From NCBI RefSeq assembly GCF_030532325.1, contig NZ_JAUNLS010000001.1, positions 87,611 to 151,610 of the forward strand: 64,000 nt of DNA. The letters are read 5' to 3'. The notes beneath the pieces were generated by a model. That model was not told where the DNA came from, did no database searches, and saw only the letters and a list, made by a program, of their open reading frames with translations. The translations under genes and the position numbers were made by a program. Source of the DNA: Corynebacterium sp. Lineage in GTDB: Bacteria > Actinomycetota > Actinomycetes > Mycobacteriales > Mycobacteriaceae. The stretch's first letter is position 1; each line of letters starts with the position of its first letter. This document shows, in pieces, positions 62,782 through 64,000 of this stretch.

Positions 62782-63999
62782 CTAGCTCTCCTTGCGGCGG
62801 CCAAAGGCAACGAAAGCCAGGCCCATCAGCAGGGCGATAATGCCGGCAAGGACAGCAATAGAGGTGTATTCGACACCGGTGTTAGCCAGCGAGCTGTGGT
62901 TCCTGCTCGGTGCTGCAGTATTGCTGTCATCCCCCTTCGGAGTAGCAGGAGCATTCGTTGCAGGCGTACCCGGATTCGGCTGCTGAGGCGCCGGCTTGAT
63001 GTCCTGCGGGTTCACGGGCTTCTTCTCGTCGGGAATTCCCGGATTCGTATCTCCAGGAGTACCCGGCTGTTGCGGCTTACTCGAAGCAGGGAAATCAAAG
63101 TTCGACACGAACTGTCCTGCAATTGGAATCAACGGCAGCAGCGGAATCAAGCCCAGAGCAATGTAGCCCTTAGAGCTTCCGTTTGCCGAAGAACCCGGGC
63201 CTTCCTCCGGAACAACACCGAAGTCAACGGTGTTATCCGAAGCATCCGTCAGCGTCACGATAGACACAGAACCGTTGGAATCAACCGCAGGGTCATCACC
63301 AACGCCAACAGGACCAGGCTTGAAGCCCTTCGGAGCAAGAAACTCAATCTTGTAGGTTCCCGGCTTCAGTTCCTTGAACAGGTACTTACCGTTAGCGTCG
63401 GTCTTCGTACGCTCCAGCTCCTTGCCTTCAGCGTCACGCAGAACAACCTCGGCGCCTTCAACAGGCTTCTCATTTTCGTCCTGAATGCCGTTGAGGTTGG
63501 CATCCAGCCAGACGTAATCACCGATTTCCAGAGAGCCACTCTCGTCCTTCTCTTGAACAACGCCGAAGTCAATTGTCCGATTATTCTCGCCAGGCATCAC
63601 CGTGACTGTTACGGACTCACCATCAGAATCGAGAGAGGAGTCAGAACCAGCTCCAGACTTGGTGGGCTTGAATCCTTCCGGAGTCTCAAACTCAACCTTG
63701 TAGTTACCAGGCTCTACGTCCTTGAACAGGTACTTACCGGAAGCATCCGTAGTGGTACGAGCAACTTCGTCACCAGACTCAGTACGAAGAATTACCGTCA
63801 CTCCGGACTTGCCGGGCTCCCCTTCATCCTGTACACCGTTCTCATTCTCGTCCTGCCAGACAAAATCTCCGATGGAGCCCGGCTCATTGGGTTCGTTGGG
63901 CTCGGAAGGTTCACTCGGCTCGGAGGGTTCACTCGGATCAATCGGCTTCTCCACCGGAACCACACCAAAATCAACCGTGGTATCCGAAGCATCAGTCAA
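62782..63999 (-). CDS. Sortase-anchored surface protein with SdrD/Cna-B repeats (C-terminal part)
   Basis: The last 405 residues of a wall-anchored protein; the N-terminal part lies beyond 64000. At least two SdrD B-like (Cna-B) domains are visible (GSIGDFVWQDENENGVQDEG and the matching LEIGDYVWLDANLNGIQDEN), linked by an EPSEPSEP spacer. After a Pro-rich stretch come the sortase motif LANTG (SLANTGVEYT), a hydrophobic helix and the basic tail GRRKES. An internal hydrophobic stretch (GYIALGLIPLLPLIPIAGQF) is unusual. GC is lower than that of its neighbours. Likely an adhesin. Confidence 0.9.
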   Translation of the reverse strand: MTDASDTTVDFGVVPVEKPIDPSEPSEPSEPSEPNEPNEPGSIGDFVWQDENENGVQDEGEPGKSGVTVILRTESGDEVARTTTDASGKYLFKDVEPGNYKVEFETPEGFKPTKSGAGSDSSLDSDGESVTVTVMPGENNRTIDFGVVQEKDESGSLEIGDYVWLDANLNGIQDENEKPVEGAEVVLRDAEGKELERTKTDANGKYLFKELKPGTYKIEFLAPKGFKPGPVGVGDDPAVDSNGSVSIVTLTDASDNTVDFGVVPEEGPGSSANGSSKGYIALGLIPLLPLIPIAGQFVSNFDFPASSKPQQPGTPGDTNPGIPDEKKPVNPQDIKPAPQQPNPGTPATNAPATPKGDDSNTAAPSRNHSSLANTGVEYTSIAVLAGIIALLMGLAFVAFGRRKES

Positions 64000-64000
64000 C

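Overview
The window is a high-GC actinobacterial chromosome segment that reads as Corynebacterium. The supporting signs are a RNase E/G with long disordered ends, an mdh-TetR-clpX-clpP2-clpP1-tig order, a Tus-type trehalose importer, two DtsR-like carboxyltransferases followed by a tiny AccE subunit, and many start codons that sit 6-12 nt after a TANNNT -10 box (leaderless mRNAs). Sialic acid, galactose and trehalose uptake plus an LPXTG-type surface protein fit a host-associated (skin or mucosal) species; the species itself cannot be fixed from the sequence.

Layout. 1-20.4 kb is mostly core housekeeping on the minus strand: obg (partial), an M20 amidohydrolase, rpmA-rplU, rne, ndk, a DUF4233 gene, folC-valS, mdh, clpX, clpP1-clpP2 with a ClgR-type operator, tig, tRNA-Pro and tRNA-Gly. 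20.5-26.1 kb is a sialic acid module (SSS transporter, GntR-type NanR, nanE, nanK, nanA) with two matching operators. 26.2-28.4 kb is a reactive-sulfur operon (small Cys protein, CoA-disulfide reductase-rhodanese, CsoR/CstR-type repressor) behind a clear promoter with two palindromic operators. 28.5-35.8 kb holds a 5-oxoprolinase-type cluster (pxpA, fused pxpBC, biotin carboxylase-BCCP, GntR regulator) and a DUF1445-NRAMP-like pair; both promoters carry the same TTGTTCAACAA operator, so they look like one regulon.

36-45 kb has an RNase H-like gene, the gal operon (galM, SSS transporter, small membrane protein, galT, galK), a DUF218 gene and lacI-rbsK. 45.0-46.2 kb is an AT-rich three-gene island of stop/start-coupled genes (two secreted proteins, one cytosolic acidic protein), bordered by a scrambled scrap of rbsK and followed by two members of a long-hairpin repeat family; a third member lies at 20.7 kb. 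The island and the repeat family are the least explained parts of the window.

46.8-64 kb holds purE-purK, a PH-like membrane protein, birA, the trehalose importer genes tusK-tusE-tusF-tusG with a treS-like gene, a Pit phosphate transporter, the acyl-CoA carboxylase genes dtsR1-dtsR2-accE, maf, and the C-terminal part of an SdrD/Cna-B-type cell-wall protein that runs off the right edge.
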